Part shown: one piece after another, positions 22,901 through 34,100 of the stretch
Layout of the letters: every line of letters starts with the position of its first letter
Position numbering within the stretch: position 1 is the stretch's first letter
Source of the DNA: Maniola hyperantus
Lineage: Eukaryota > Arthropoda > Insecta > Lepidoptera > Nymphalidae
Assembly (NCBI RefSeq): GCF_902806685.2
Contig: NC_048543.1
Location: forward strand, 8,404,106 to 8,468,105
DNA: 64,000 bases
Direction of reading: 5' to 3'
Program-made: the position numbers and the translations under genes
Notes under the pieces: model-generated
Seen by the model: only the letters and a program-made list of their open reading frames with translations
Databases searched by the model: none
Told to the model about the DNA's origin: nothing

Positions 22901-24420
22901 AACCGTTGGAAAAAGAAAGGCCTCGCGATAGTTCCAACAAAATACGGCATTGCTTTAGGAGTCGATGTATTAATGCAAGCTGGAGCTTTGTTACTGGTTT
23001 ACGCAGACGGTTCAGTTCTTTTGTCTATTGGAGGAATAGAAATGGGTCAAGGGCTGTTTACAAAAATGATCCAAATAGCGTCTCGAGCTTTAGATATTGA
23101 AATATCCAAAATTCATATTAACGAAATGTCAACCGATAAAGTACCAAATAGTACGCCAACAGCAGGAAGCGTTGGTTCTGATTTGTATGGAATGGCTGTA
23201 ATAAATGCTTGCGACGTTCTTAATGAAAGATTGAAACCTTACAAGATGCAAAATCCTAGCGGGAAATGGGAAGATTGGGTTTCTGCCGCACATTTAGACA
23301 GGGTTTCTCTATCAGCCACGGGATTTTACTCAGCCCCTAAATCGGATTACAATAGTGAAAAAAATTGCGGGAATGTATATCAATACTTTACGTACGGCGT
23401 AGCATGCTCCGAAGTAATTATAGATTGCTTGACTGGCGACCATCAAGTCCTTAGAACTGATATTGTAATGGACTTGGGGGAAAGTTTGAACCCTGCAATA
23501 GACATCGGTCAAGTCGAAGGCGCTTTTATTCAAGGATACGGATTTTACACGATGGAAGAGATGCTATTTTCTCCCACCGGGGAAGTTCTGTCCAGAGGAC
23601 CAGGTGCTTACAAAATACCTGGATTTTCAGACATTCCTAAGGAGTTTAATGTATCACTCTTAAAAGGTGCTCCAAATCCACGCGCTGTCTACTCGTCCAA
23701 GGTAATCCTAGAATTATTGTTGTAGAGAATATTGAAAAATGCACAAGTTTTATTTTAAAGAGTCAAAAACTAATACGTTGAAATTTACCAGGCTGTTGGG
23801 GAACCTCCACTTTTCCTGGCTGCTTCAGTTTTCTTCGCTATCAAGGAAGCTATTCAATCTGCACGTACAGACGCTGGCTTTGCCTCTGATTTCACATTGG
23901 AAGTGCCTGCTACCTGTGCACGAATTAGAATGGCTTGTGAAGACTACATTACAGAACAAGTATGTACCGATTTATTAGCCGTCTATATTCTAATAGCCGC
24001 GGGCCTTGCCTATAGAATAACGAAAAAATAAATTGTTTAGTGAATTAATTCCAGCAAGATGACACTTATAAATTAATGTAGTGCAAAAAAGATTATTTCA
24101 TAAACTGGCTATCTCAGTCAAAAGGGTGAAACTAATATTTTACCCAGATTTGAGTTTTTGTAGCAAACCGCCAGGGGGCACTGGGGTAGATGTGTTTCTC
24201 TAAAATAGCTCAAGTGATTTTCTTTAAATACCTAGAACCGATTTGGTGAGTTGTTTGCATTGTATAGGTATCACCCCGGAGCAAGTTATTAGACGTGTTT
24301 TACGGTTATAGGCACTTAGTGGGCACAATTATTTTGATTAATTTAATTCTTGTATTGATTTGATTTCAGGTAAAGCCAACTATTAAATCTGGAGGGCAAC
24401 CATGGAATATAGTTCCATAG
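16960..24420 (+). CDS. Xanthine dehydrogenase paralogue, upstream copy (divergent)
   Basis: Eight exons: 16960-17031, 18915-19069, 19850-21974, 22075-22383, 22475-22812, 22897-23701, 23792-23959, 24370-24420; 1340 residues, usual for XDH (about 1330-1360). XDH is a molybdo-flavoenzyme oxidising hypoxanthine and xanthine to uric acid. Seen in order: 2Fe-2S cysteines C53, C58, C61 and C83 (GCGEGGCGACTVM, VNACL) and C123, C126, C158, C160 (QCGFC, LCRC); FAD motif VVGNSEIGVEVKFK and VGNIMTASPISDLNPI; Mo-pterin domain with TGEAIYCDDIP, QEHFYLET, GGGFGGKE (E813), NTAFRGFG (R923), MGQG and AVGEPPLF with catalytic E1272. The C-terminus PWNIVP is the insect XDH ending rather than that of an aldehyde oxidase. 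Odd: several active-site-flanking residues differ from the downstream copy (VGN for GGN, GAQEHF for GGQEHF, SIGG for SHGG, QGLF for QGLH, LMQAG for LNQAG). It is probably functional but altered. Bombyx mori is known to carry two XDH genes; I cannot say which this matches. An aldehyde oxidase is a less likely reading. Confidence 0.93.
17516..17665 (+). repeat. Dispersed repeat (family T) in XDH upstream-copy intron 1
   Basis: CACACTTTTTGATTGTCAAT to GCCCACAACAAACTCAGCCG. The same borders occur at 50480 and 50935, where a SINE has been inserted. Confidence 0.55.
17743..17832 (+). repeat. Family R repeat, 3'-truncated
   Basis: GTTGATGCCCGCGACTTCGT through TTTTCCGGGGCAAAAAGTAT, then lost. Confidence 0.65.
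18238..18372 (+). repeat. Lepidopteran dispersed repeat, GAGCAACCGCCGAG type
   Basis: GAGCAACCGCCGAGTTTCTT, GGAAAGGCATTCCGAAACAA, ending in an A-rich tail; a widespread moth retroposed tail. Lies in intron 1 of the upstream XDH copy. Confidence 0.5.
18373..18914 (+). other. Remainder of intron 1, upstream XDH copy
   Basis: AT-rich intron without recognisable element; ends at acceptor TTGCAG. Confidence 0.5.
19127..19612 (+). repeat. Family R (GCTTATG variant) split by a MITE, in intron 2
   Basis: Left part 19127-19283 (GCTTATGCCCGCGACT to AGCGTAGGTAGATCAG), right part about 19573-19612 (GCAGTCAGTCAGTCACC). The intervening 19290-19572 is a separate foldback element. Confidence 0.65.
19290..19572. 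mobile_element. Foldback MITE (family H6) nested in a repeat
   Basis: Long inverted arms: TAGTACAAGATTTTACGTCT and AGACGTAAAATCTTGTACTA at the ends, continuing through CGAGAGTCGAAATACTTCCG and its reverse. A relic of its centre recurs near 44285-44325. Confidence 0.75.
19634..19694. mobile_element. Family H1 MITE fragment
   Basis: AACCCGGTGCGGGCGAGTGC to GCGTCCCCCCGCGTCATACC: centre and part of one arm only. Confidence 0.55.
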
Positions 24421-24503
24421 ATACCTACCTAATATACCTAAGTACTTACCTTCTCTGTTCTTTGTTTCTCTGTGTCGTTATGGAACGAGAAACTTGTTAA
24501 AGT

Positions 24504-24509
24504 AATAAA
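24504..24509 (+). terminator. Probable poly(A) signal, upstream XDH copy
   Basis: AATAAA, 84 bases after the TAG stop. Confidence 0.6.
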
Positions 24510-24829
24510 ATTATTTTTTTATTAAAAAGGATTTGTTTAAATGAAATTTGTAAAATATAAGTTTTGCTTGGTAGAATTATTAAGTACCTACCTACTTCAA
24601 CTTAAAGATTACAGTATTCACATATATCTAATATTTCATATATCATCAGCAATATATCTAATATTCCATAATAGATGCCTACCGTTCATAATATGTACCT
24701 ACCTACCGTAATGTATTAAGAAAAAAATCTAATCAAAACATTTGATAACTCGACTAACTAGAACATTAGTTTAATTCGAAATTTATGATGAAATCGTATT
24801 TCTTGTTTTTTGAATGTTCAATGTAATTC
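24510..24829. other. Spacer, nothing recognised
   Basis: AT-rich with a local duplication of ATATATCTAATATT(T/C)CATA at about 24620-24675. Confidence 0.4.
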
Positions 24830-25127
24830 AACGGTGATAGCCTAGTGGTTAAGATGTCCGCCTTCTGTCGGGAGTTCGGGGGTTCGATCCCGGGCACGCA
24901 CCTTTAACTTTTCGGAGTTACGTGTGTTTTTAAAATATTTAAATATCACTATTCACTTGCTTTAACGGTGAAGGAAAACTTTGCGAGGAAACCTGCATGC
25001 CCGAGAGTTCTCAAAGGTGCCAATCTGCATTGGACCAGCGTGGCAGACTATGGCCAAACCCTTCTCACTCTTAGAGGAGACCCGTGCTCAGTAATGGACC
25101 GGTAATGGGTTGATCATGATGATGTAA
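24830..25127 (+). mobile_element. SINE-A, near full copy
   Basis: GTGATAGCCTAGTGGTTAAG (box A), GGTTCGATCCCGGGC (box B), ends GGTTGATCATGATGATG. Not a functional tRNA. Confidence 0.8.
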
Positions 25128-26042
25128 TTCAACACTTACATACTTATATCTACATAGATACATTATTATGTAGTTTGTAGAATCTAGCTTCTTCGAAAGG
25201 TTTGTTGTAAACAGATACCTATAGGTATATACTTATATAGGTATGCGCCATACATAAAGGAAGTAGGTGTATGCGCTTTATATTGCACATTCACTACTTT
25301 CTTTCCACGTTTTTGTTATTTGTTGCCAAAGACCTAAGGACATTCCTACTTACCGACATAATGCATAACCGAGTACTGAATAGGTTCCAGCGGTAGTGGA
25401 GGGTGTGATGACGTGAAGCGAGAGCTTGGTAATTTGTGACAACTGTCATGTCACCCCTCCCGCACCGCTCTACTGTCGCAGGGTACCGCAGGCGCCTTAG
25501 GTGAGTTAAGCGCTATGCGGGCTGTGCCTGTTATATTAGTAATTTCTTTGTTTATTTCGTAGGTTGGCACCTACGTCTACCGATGATTTATCACAACTCA
25601 TCGAGTCATAAGGTAGGTAGGTAAGTATTACGTAAATACCAGATAATATAAGTTGAACCCTAAATCGCATGCAAAACTCATAGTAAGGACAAACGTTTGA
25701 AAAATGGCAATCCCTATTTCGCAATGCCAGTTAGTGTCATGAGCAGGGGATGCCAGACGACTTGCTCAATCGCCCCTTCATTCTGTTTCACCTACTCGAC
25801 TTTAGTTCTGCTACGGAGTTCGCCGGACCTCCTCCCTTCGCCTCACTCGGCCTCCTAAGCTCGCTTTATTCAAGACCTTCGCAAGATTCAAGTTTCGCGC
25901 TTTACAAAAACACTCTAGGGGTAGGAAAGATAAGACTGTGGCGTCCGGGTGCTCAGATTTCGAGCTGAACCACATTCGACCTAATTTTATGCATAAGGAC
26001 TTGACAATGATTCCATTTCATCGATCGACCTCATCTACATAT
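25128..26042. other. Spacer between the XDH genes, unassigned
   Basis: 25380-25520 and 25750-25970 are locally GC-richer. The 72-codon open frame at 25750-25968 has no recognisable domain. Probably an unplaced repeat. Confidence 0.35.
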
Positions 26043-26125
26043 GTAAAGAGCTGCCGACACGTTCAAGCGGCTTGACGTCAAGCACGTAAAGAAGCTCGAT
26101 CAATCGAATCTCGGAAGCTCAACCA
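26043..26125. mobile_element. Family H4 element fragment
   Basis: GTTCAAGCGGCTTGACGTCA and GAAGCTCGATCAATCG match the ends of the copies at 39300 and 43833. Confidence 0.45.
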
Positions 26126-26570
26126 GCAGCACTATGTTAACGTCAGTCTTACGAGTTCCGGGCTACGTACGGCAACACATCCAATGATAGGTTATCGCTA
26201 ACGGCACCCGTATCACAATTTCATTTATTAATTGCTATTAATTCAGCTACGAGTAAATAGGTAAGTACTTAGATACTTAATATACTTAGGTACCTACTAG
26301 ACCTTGATAAGTACCTAGGTACCTACCTGCTAATTTAAGCAGATCATTTCGATCTTTGATGTAATAAAATTTATGACTCGCCTCATGACAATAAAAAGGT
26401 TAGGTACGTTAGATGTTTTATAGTTTACGGAATATACCTATCTACTTCAGCAATAAACATGTAAGTACGTAGTTCCTTATAAATGGGCATTGCATTGGCC
26501 GTTTCTCGTGTTGCGGATAGGTAATTTGTAGGCGCTGGGTTATCGTCGCCGACTATAATACAGTAGCCTG

Positions 26571-26745
26571 TATGCGGCAGAAAGTAATGTACATCGCCCT
26601 TAGAATGCAGCTTTGTAGAGCTTATGTCTCTGTCACTTATACCTATATGACGTTTTGTTGGTCTCAACGACAGGGACAACGCTCTACAAATCTGCTAACT
26701 CCTTAAAACCCTAAAGGTCAATGTACATTACTTTCGTCCGCGTAC
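26571..26745. mobile_element. Foldback MITE, family H2
   Basis: Arms TGCGGCAGAAAGTAATGTAC and GTACATTACTTTCGTCCGCG, with GTCTCTGTCAC and GTCTCAACGACAGGGAC inside. Confidence 0.7.
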
Positions 26746-26857
26746 CTAATTATTGTGATTTTCCCCACTAACAAATATGAGTTATAAAGAGAAAAATATT
26801 GTTTGTTTGTTTGTAACCATTGAACTAGGAAATTAATGAAATAATTTTAATTTTTAG

Positions 26858-27290
26858 GGTTCCGTACCTCAAAAGGAAAAACGGAACCCTTATAGGATCA
26901 CTTTGTTGTCTGTCTGTCTGTCCGTCTGTCTGTCAAGAAACCTACAGGGTACTTCCCGTTGACCTAGGATTATGAAATTTGGCAGGTATGTAGATCTTAT
27001 AGCTGACATTTGGGGAAAAATCTGAAAACCCTGAATTTAGGGTTAGATCACACAAAAAAAATTAAATTGTGGTCATGAACTAATAATTAGTAAGTATTTT
27101 CAACTTTCGAAGTGAGTGACTATATCAAGTGGGGTATCATATGAAAGGTCTTCACTTGTACATTCTAAAACAGATTTTTATTTATTTTTATGCATCATAG
27201 TTTTTGAATTATCATGCAAAATGTCGAAAAAATACGACTGTAGTACGGAACCCTCATTGCGCGAGCCTGACTCGCACTTGACCGGTTTTA
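26858..27290 (-). repeat. Family N repeat, reversed
   Basis: TTAGGGTTCCGTACCTCA to CGCGAGCCTGACTCGCACTT with a (GTCT)n run at about 26910. Confidence 0.65.
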
Positions 27291-28069
27291 ATAATTATTT
27301 CACCATTATTGGAAAGCTACTTTAGCCATAATGTAACATAATAGGTAGGTATGCTCTAATATATTATGAAGGCGTGGATCCTATTTCAGAGTTCAGATTG
27401 CGCAACATAATATTATATGAGAATGTGTACAATTTGGAGCTGAATTACCTACTAAGACAAGTGAACAATTGGACACTGATAATGATAAGAATAGGTACTA
27501 TACTTAATTGGACTGATAAAACTAACAAGCGTAATGAATACCCCATTACGTATCATCTTGTTTACAGAGTAGGTTCACAGCCAGCAATAAATTCATGTTC
27601 ACTATATTATTACGTATATATAGGACTACTGTAGGTAGGTACATAATGTAGGCTGTTAATTGAACGACTAAGTACCTACGAAATAGTTGGCTGCGACATA
27701 TTAGATACTGGATAGGAATCAAAATGCCGAAAATCAGGTGCGCAGACAGGGCGTCTCCGTTGTCCAACGGAACTTGGAATCATTATGACTTTCGACTGCG
27801 AAAACTCCCAGGCATATTGTGGTAGGTAGGTAGTTAGGTACTAATATGATAGGTGTATTTTGTGCTATTGAATCTCATCTGAAATAAAAGTCCTAAACAC
27901 CTCTATAAGACTTCTAAGGCTTTGCGACAGGCGACAGCATAATAATCGAAGATCCTGTAGTGCGTGATAAGTAACATACGTAGGTACGGGTCATATGCGC
28001 TCGCGCAATTTGACCGATACGTCATAATATTATCATTATTGTCCCGCTATCTTCTCAGTAGGAACTTCT
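27291..28069. other. Spacer upstream of Xdh, nothing recognised
   Basis: AT-rich, with TAGGTAGGTA tracts; no frame with recognisable motif. Confidence 0.4.
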
Positions 28070-28081
28070 CAGTCGCAATCG
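28070..28081 (+). promoter_or_regulatory. Candidate initiator of Xdh
   Basis: TCAGTCGCAATC, 63-74 bases before the ATG, with a second TCAGT at 28056-28060. Resembles the motif upstream of the other XDH copy. Confidence 0.35.
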
Positions 28082-28143
28082 AGCATTTGCGCGGGCTGCT
28101 CAAGGCATATTTTAAACTCGACATTTGAATAAAAATAGAAACC

Positions 28144-31100
28144 ATGGGACTTTTAAACGCCGACGAAGAAACTAGTGATGTGAATACAGACTTAGTCTTT
28201 TATGTAAATGGTAAAAAGGTACGTAGTTATATATATATTTACCTAGAATGATAGCTGATGGGATGAATTGGTTGGCGATAATAATTTATAAGTACTTGTC
28301 TATGTAGGTAGGTACCTAGGTGTGATATTTTTGGTAAATAGGTTAGGGTGAACCTACACAGATAAATTAGTTTCCCTCAGCGTTATTATATTTTATATAT
28401 TATAAAATATCTACCTCAGTTTCTGAGTTTGGGGCTGTGCGGGTGTGTGGGGATGCTCCGCACACCTTCACAACTATACCCCGATTGCCATCTCGATCTG
28501 TCGCTGTAACTGTCATCATGTCTTTACGCCAATCGGTTCTCTTGAGGGCTTAGGTGCCTATAGATCTTTTCGTGCCTTGATAAGTAAACAGTATCAGCAA
28601 TCATCATTATCATGATCAACCTATCACCACTGAGCACGAGTCTCCTCTCAGAATAGTTCACCATGCTGTCCAAGTGCCCATTGACAGACTTCACACACCT
28701 TTGAAAACTTTCAGGCATGCAGGTTTTCTCACGATGTTTTAGCAAGTAATATTTAATTCCTTAAAGGTTAAAACGTACATACCGCTCGGGATCGAACTGC
28801 GGACCCCCCGAATAAGAGGTGACAGCTATCACCCTATTTTGTTAAATAGGAAAATAAGTACCTATAGTCTATTTTTTAATCCCGGAGACAAAAATTTCGT
28901 AGTGCAATCGATACTAACCGATAAATTACGCATACGACACGACATTTTGTCGTGAAAATAATTCGTTGAAAGTAGTTTGTTGAAAATAATTCCAACTCAA
29001 GTGAAATAAGTATGAGATGATTCTCAATTTATGAGTTTTACCTACATAATATTTAAAAAATCCTTAGGTGAATTATTTTTGGAGTTATTTGTTACTAATT
29101 ATTCTTAAAGTCTTTCAAATAACGTGTGATTAGTGCTATTTTTTGATCTCCTAATTACACATTTTGTTTCGTTTGTTTTACTCGTTATGCACAAAATATT
29201 TTATTAGTAGGTAACGATTTTAATCTAAACCGGAACCTCGTTATTTTTAAGTTTGACATTTCTAGCTGTGATTTTAGTCTCATAAGTATAATTAATTTAG
29301 TTGTGTAAAGCCAAAAGAAGAAAAAAATGTTATACTCAAATGATAAACATTTAAACTACCTACATTAGCAAAAACAGCCAAGAATAATATGATTATTAGG
29401 CTATACACCTAGGTATGCGTTATACCTAAACCTAATAACAAGTAATTATATCTACTTAATGGTGTTTTATAAAAAGCCAAATAACATAGCTAGACGATGA
29501 GGCAACTTGCTTTAATTTTACAACGACGGCTTTAGGGGAAATATTATAATATATTCTATCATACCTCATAACTCACTTAGTTGCCATACAAATTATCTTC
29601 CTAGATATTAATATACTATTTTATCTGAAACTAGCTCGGCTTTTAGCGCGAACTAGCTAAAATATTATTAGGTTCTATCTTCTGATGATCCGGCATATCT
29701 ACATACTCTATTGAGGAGCACCAGCTGATCAGTGATCGTCAATACGGTTTTCGCCACGGCCGATCAGCTGGTGATCTTCTTATTTATCTCACGCACCGCT
29801 GGGCGGAAGCCATTGACAGCAAGGGAGAGGCTCTGGCGGTCAGTCTTGATATTGCAAAAGCCTTTGATAGGGTTTGGCATGGGGCACTTCTATCGAAACT
29901 ACCATCTTACGGACTACCAGTGAAGCTGTGTAATTGGGTCGCCAGTTTCCTTGACGGTCGCAGCATCAAGGTCGCTGTCGACGGTTTTTGCTCGGAACTC
30001 AAACCCATCAATGCTGGCGTCCCTCAGGGCTCGGTGCTATCGCCCACACTGTTCATCCTGCATATCAATGACATGTTGCATCACAACAACATCCATTGCT
30101 ATGCGGATGACAGTACGGGTGATGCCCTGTACAAAGGACATACACAGCTTTCTCGCGCAGTGCTGGAGGAGTGTAGAGCCAAACTTGTGTCTGACATAGA
30201 AACCTGCCTAGGTAAAGTGTCAGAATGGGGCGCACAAAACCTAGTGCAATTTAACCCAACTAAAACACAGGTTTGCGCGTTTTCCGCCAAGAAGTCCCCT
30301 TTTACACTGCCTCTTCTCTTTCAGAGCACTCCCCTCACACCTTCCAACAGCATTGGGATCCTTGGAGTCCACATTTCGAGCGAGGTTCAATTCCGCGATC
30401 ATTTGGAAAGCAAGGCCAAATTAGCCTCCAAAAGCTTGGGGTGCTCAACAGAGCAAAGCGGTACTTCGCGCCCGAGCATAGGCTCCTACTCTATAAGGCG
30501 CAAGTCCGCCCTCACATGGAGTACTGCTCCCACCTTTGGGCTGGAGCACCCCAGTACCAACTCCTTCCATTTGATCGGATCCAAAGGCGGGCTGTTCGAC
30601 TTGTGGACGATCCCAAACTAACCGGCTCGTTGGAAAGCCTGGAGCACCGCAGAGACGTTAGCTCTCTATGCGTGTTCTATCGCCTGTATAATGGGGAGTG
30701 CTCTGAAGAGCTTTTTGACCTCATTCCACCCTCTTTTTTCTACAACCGCATCGCGCGCCACCGTAAGGAATTTCACCCTCACCATCTGGGTGTCTGGTGC
30801 ACTTCGACCGTCCGCTGCGCCAGATCCTTCTTTCCACGCACGTGCAAACTGTGGAACCAACTCCCATCGGCGGTGTTCCCACTAGATTATAACATGGGGT
30901 TATTCAAGGGGCGGACCAACAAATTCCTAAAAGGCCGGCAACGCATCGGCGGCTCCTCTGGTGCTGCAAATGTTCATGGGCGGCGGTAATCACTTAACAT
31001 CAGGTGACCCGCCTGCTCGCTTGCTCGCTATATCTATTAAAAAAAAAAAAAAAAAATACTCGGTGACAGATAACTAAACAGGTTCCTTCATATAATTGCT

Positions 31101-34100
31101 TATTGATGTAGGAGTAGGTATTTGGGGACAGATGGAAATAAGGTAGGTATATTGTACGAGTCAAAGGTCGCATGACAGGACAGACAAGTCATAAAATAGT
31201 TATAGGTTCGATGCACCCGTTCGAGTTCAGATGTCGTTGTGGCGATATGAGTCCCAAAAGACACATTTCGGATGTTTAAAGAATCAAGTTTTGGCCTCAA
31301 AAACTACAAATTTTGTTAAACTATTTATTTTTTAATATTATAAAAATTAAAGATATTCTTTAGTAAATTACGAGAGCAAAAACACGATTGGAACAATTTG
31401 GCTCGATACAAAAAAATCGCGAAGTTTCCCCAAAATACGCATTTTTTACACGACCAGTTTTACTCGGTTGATATAAAACAAATTTCAATGAAATTTCCTA
31501 TTTATGTTCAACGTTTAATACACTAAGGGATTACGGAATTATTTTATGGTAATAGAGCACATAGAATTTTAAATATAAATATTTATAAAAGCGTGCAACA
31601 AATTTGCGCTCGGGCGATTGACTTTTGCATACATTTCGCCCTTGAGATCCCATTTCGCCTTAGGGTGATATGAAATACCTATTAAATGCAGATTTAATGG
31701 ACCGGACACGTCACACACTATAGTACGCGACAGGTCAAGATGGCAATCGGGGAGGTAACGCCCCGGACTAACCCAGTGCGGGCGTCCCCTCGCCTCATAC
31801 CCCGATTGCCATCTCAACCTGTCGCGGACTATACATGGCTATTCGATGTGTAGGTACTTAAGAATTTCATAAATCTTGTGCAGTTACTACTTACTACCAC
31901 GGTGTGTCCAGTCCGCATCACCAAGTGCGAGTCGGACGCGCACACGAAGAATTCCGTAGGATCGTACAAGAAATTTCAACTCTAGCTTTTACGGTTCACG
32001 AGATAGATACAGATATATGGACGGACGGAGTACGGACGGACAGCGGAGGCTTAGTAATAGGGTTCCGTTGGTTCAGGTACGGAACCCTAAAAAGTAAACA
32101 TATAAAAAGAATAATAATTGTGTACTAACAGATACCCGCAACTCTTGGATTCGTCTGTTCGTTCGCGTGGATTTAGTTTTTTTTAAATCCCTTGGGAACT
32201 CTTTGATTTTCCGGGATAAAAAGTGGCCTATGTCACACTCCAGGTCTTTAACTACTCGTATTAACCATGCAACACACCGATCGGTTGCTCCGTTGCGGCG
32301 TGATTGAAGGATAAACCAACAAACAAACACACTTTCGCATTTATAATATGGGTAATTATATAATTATTTTTTTTATTCTGAAAATAAAATAAAATCATTT
32401 AGTAGGTAACTAGGTACCTACCTACCCTAAATGTATATAAACTTGATGACATTCAAGAATCTTTATCTCATGACGCCGCCGCGCGCCGCAAGGACAAATA
32501 CTAAATTATGTATAAAATGTATATTATTTTCTAAGCTGATTTAAAAGAAAAACAAGTCTCAGGAAGTTTCGGAGTAACGCGTAAGCGACGCGCTTTGCAT
32601 GGCGCTTTAGACCTTATAGCGTTAAGTTTTTATATACTTACGGTTTTTTGTTAGTTTGCAATAAGAACGCTATAGGGCGCCGTATAAATATAATGCTTAG
32701 CGCGTCGCTTACGCATTTCTACGTAAAAGGCATTGTTTAGTTTATTTATTTTAGGAAAAATGAATGAAATGAATATTTATTAATCAAAAATTTAGGCAAA
32801 ATAGATTGTAGATTTTGTTTTACACTTTATTGTGATATGTTGTATGTGTACATTAAGATGGCTTAAACAAGCTTATAAATATTTTTCTCGTTCTAGGTGA
32901 CAGAACCGAAACCAGATCCAGAATGGACACTGCTGTGGTATTTAAGAAAAAAGTTACGTCTTACCGGGACCAAGCTGGGCTGTGCGGAGGGAGGGTGTGG
33001 CGCTTGCACCGTTATGATCTCAAAGTACAACCGCAAAGAGAAAAATATTGTGTATCCTTTTTTACCCGACTACCTACGGCAAAGCCAAAAGGAAGGTTTA
33101 TGATTTTGGTTATGATGTATGTATGTATGTTTGTATCTATGTGTGTTCCGGCGGCTAAACTATTGGGCTAATGTAGATAAAGATTAGTACAATGAATTTT
33201 ATATGATAGGTACCTACTTTTCTAGGAAACTCCGATATTTCGTTAAATAAAAATAGTAACTATTATGTCCTTAACTTAATATTCAGTCACCTTGCAGTAA
33301 ATGCTTGTCTAGCACCAGTATGCGCAATGCATGGCTTAGCTGTTACTACTATAGAGGGAATAGGTTCCACTAAAACCAAGCTCCACCCGGTTCAGGAACG
33401 ACTTGCGAAAGCCCACGGTTCTCAATGTGGATTTTGCACTCCAGGCATAGTCATGTCCATGTACACTTTACTCAGAAGTTGTAAAAAAGTAAAGTACTCA
33501 GATATGGAGGTCGCCTTTCAAGGAAATTTATGTAGATGTACAGGTTACAGAGCCATTATAGAGGGCTACAAAACCTTTATCGAAGATTGGGAAACCACCC
33601 GAGTACCGAATGGCAACTCAAATGGTTCAACTAACGGCGCGTGCGGGATGGGAAAAGATTGTTGCAAAAATAGGACTGATGACAGTGAGACTGAGTTTAT
33701 TTTTGATAAATCATCCTTTTTGCCTTATGACGCCAGTCAAGAACCTATATTTCCTCCTGAACTAAAACTTTCTCCCATTTACGATGAACAATATCTAATA
33801 TACCGCAGTGAAAAAACAGTTTGGTATAGACCGACATCACTACAGTCGATAATAAAGTTAAAGAACCAATATCCAGAAGCCAAAATAGTTGTAGGAAACA
33901 CAGAAGTCGGAGTTGAAGTAAAATTTAAACATTGTAATTATCCTGTAATTATAATGCCAAACTTTGTTCCTGAAATGAACTCGGTGTTAGAAACGGACTC
34001 GGGATTAGTTGTGGGAGCTGCAGTCACACTTATGGAAATAGAAAATGTATTCAGAAAAAACATAGATATGTTGCCCAAATACAAAACAAGAACACTAACT

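Noticed and set aside
24830..24905. Functional tRNA gene on +
   Set aside because: Same: the tRNA-like head of SINE-A, with six relatives in the window.
25750..25968. 72-codon frame between the XDH genes
   Set aside because: No recognisable domain; composition like an unplaced repeat.
29920..30989. LINE reverse transcriptase as a host gene
   Set aside because: 5'-truncated, frameshifted near 30430, poly(A)-tailed and repeated elsewhere in the window.
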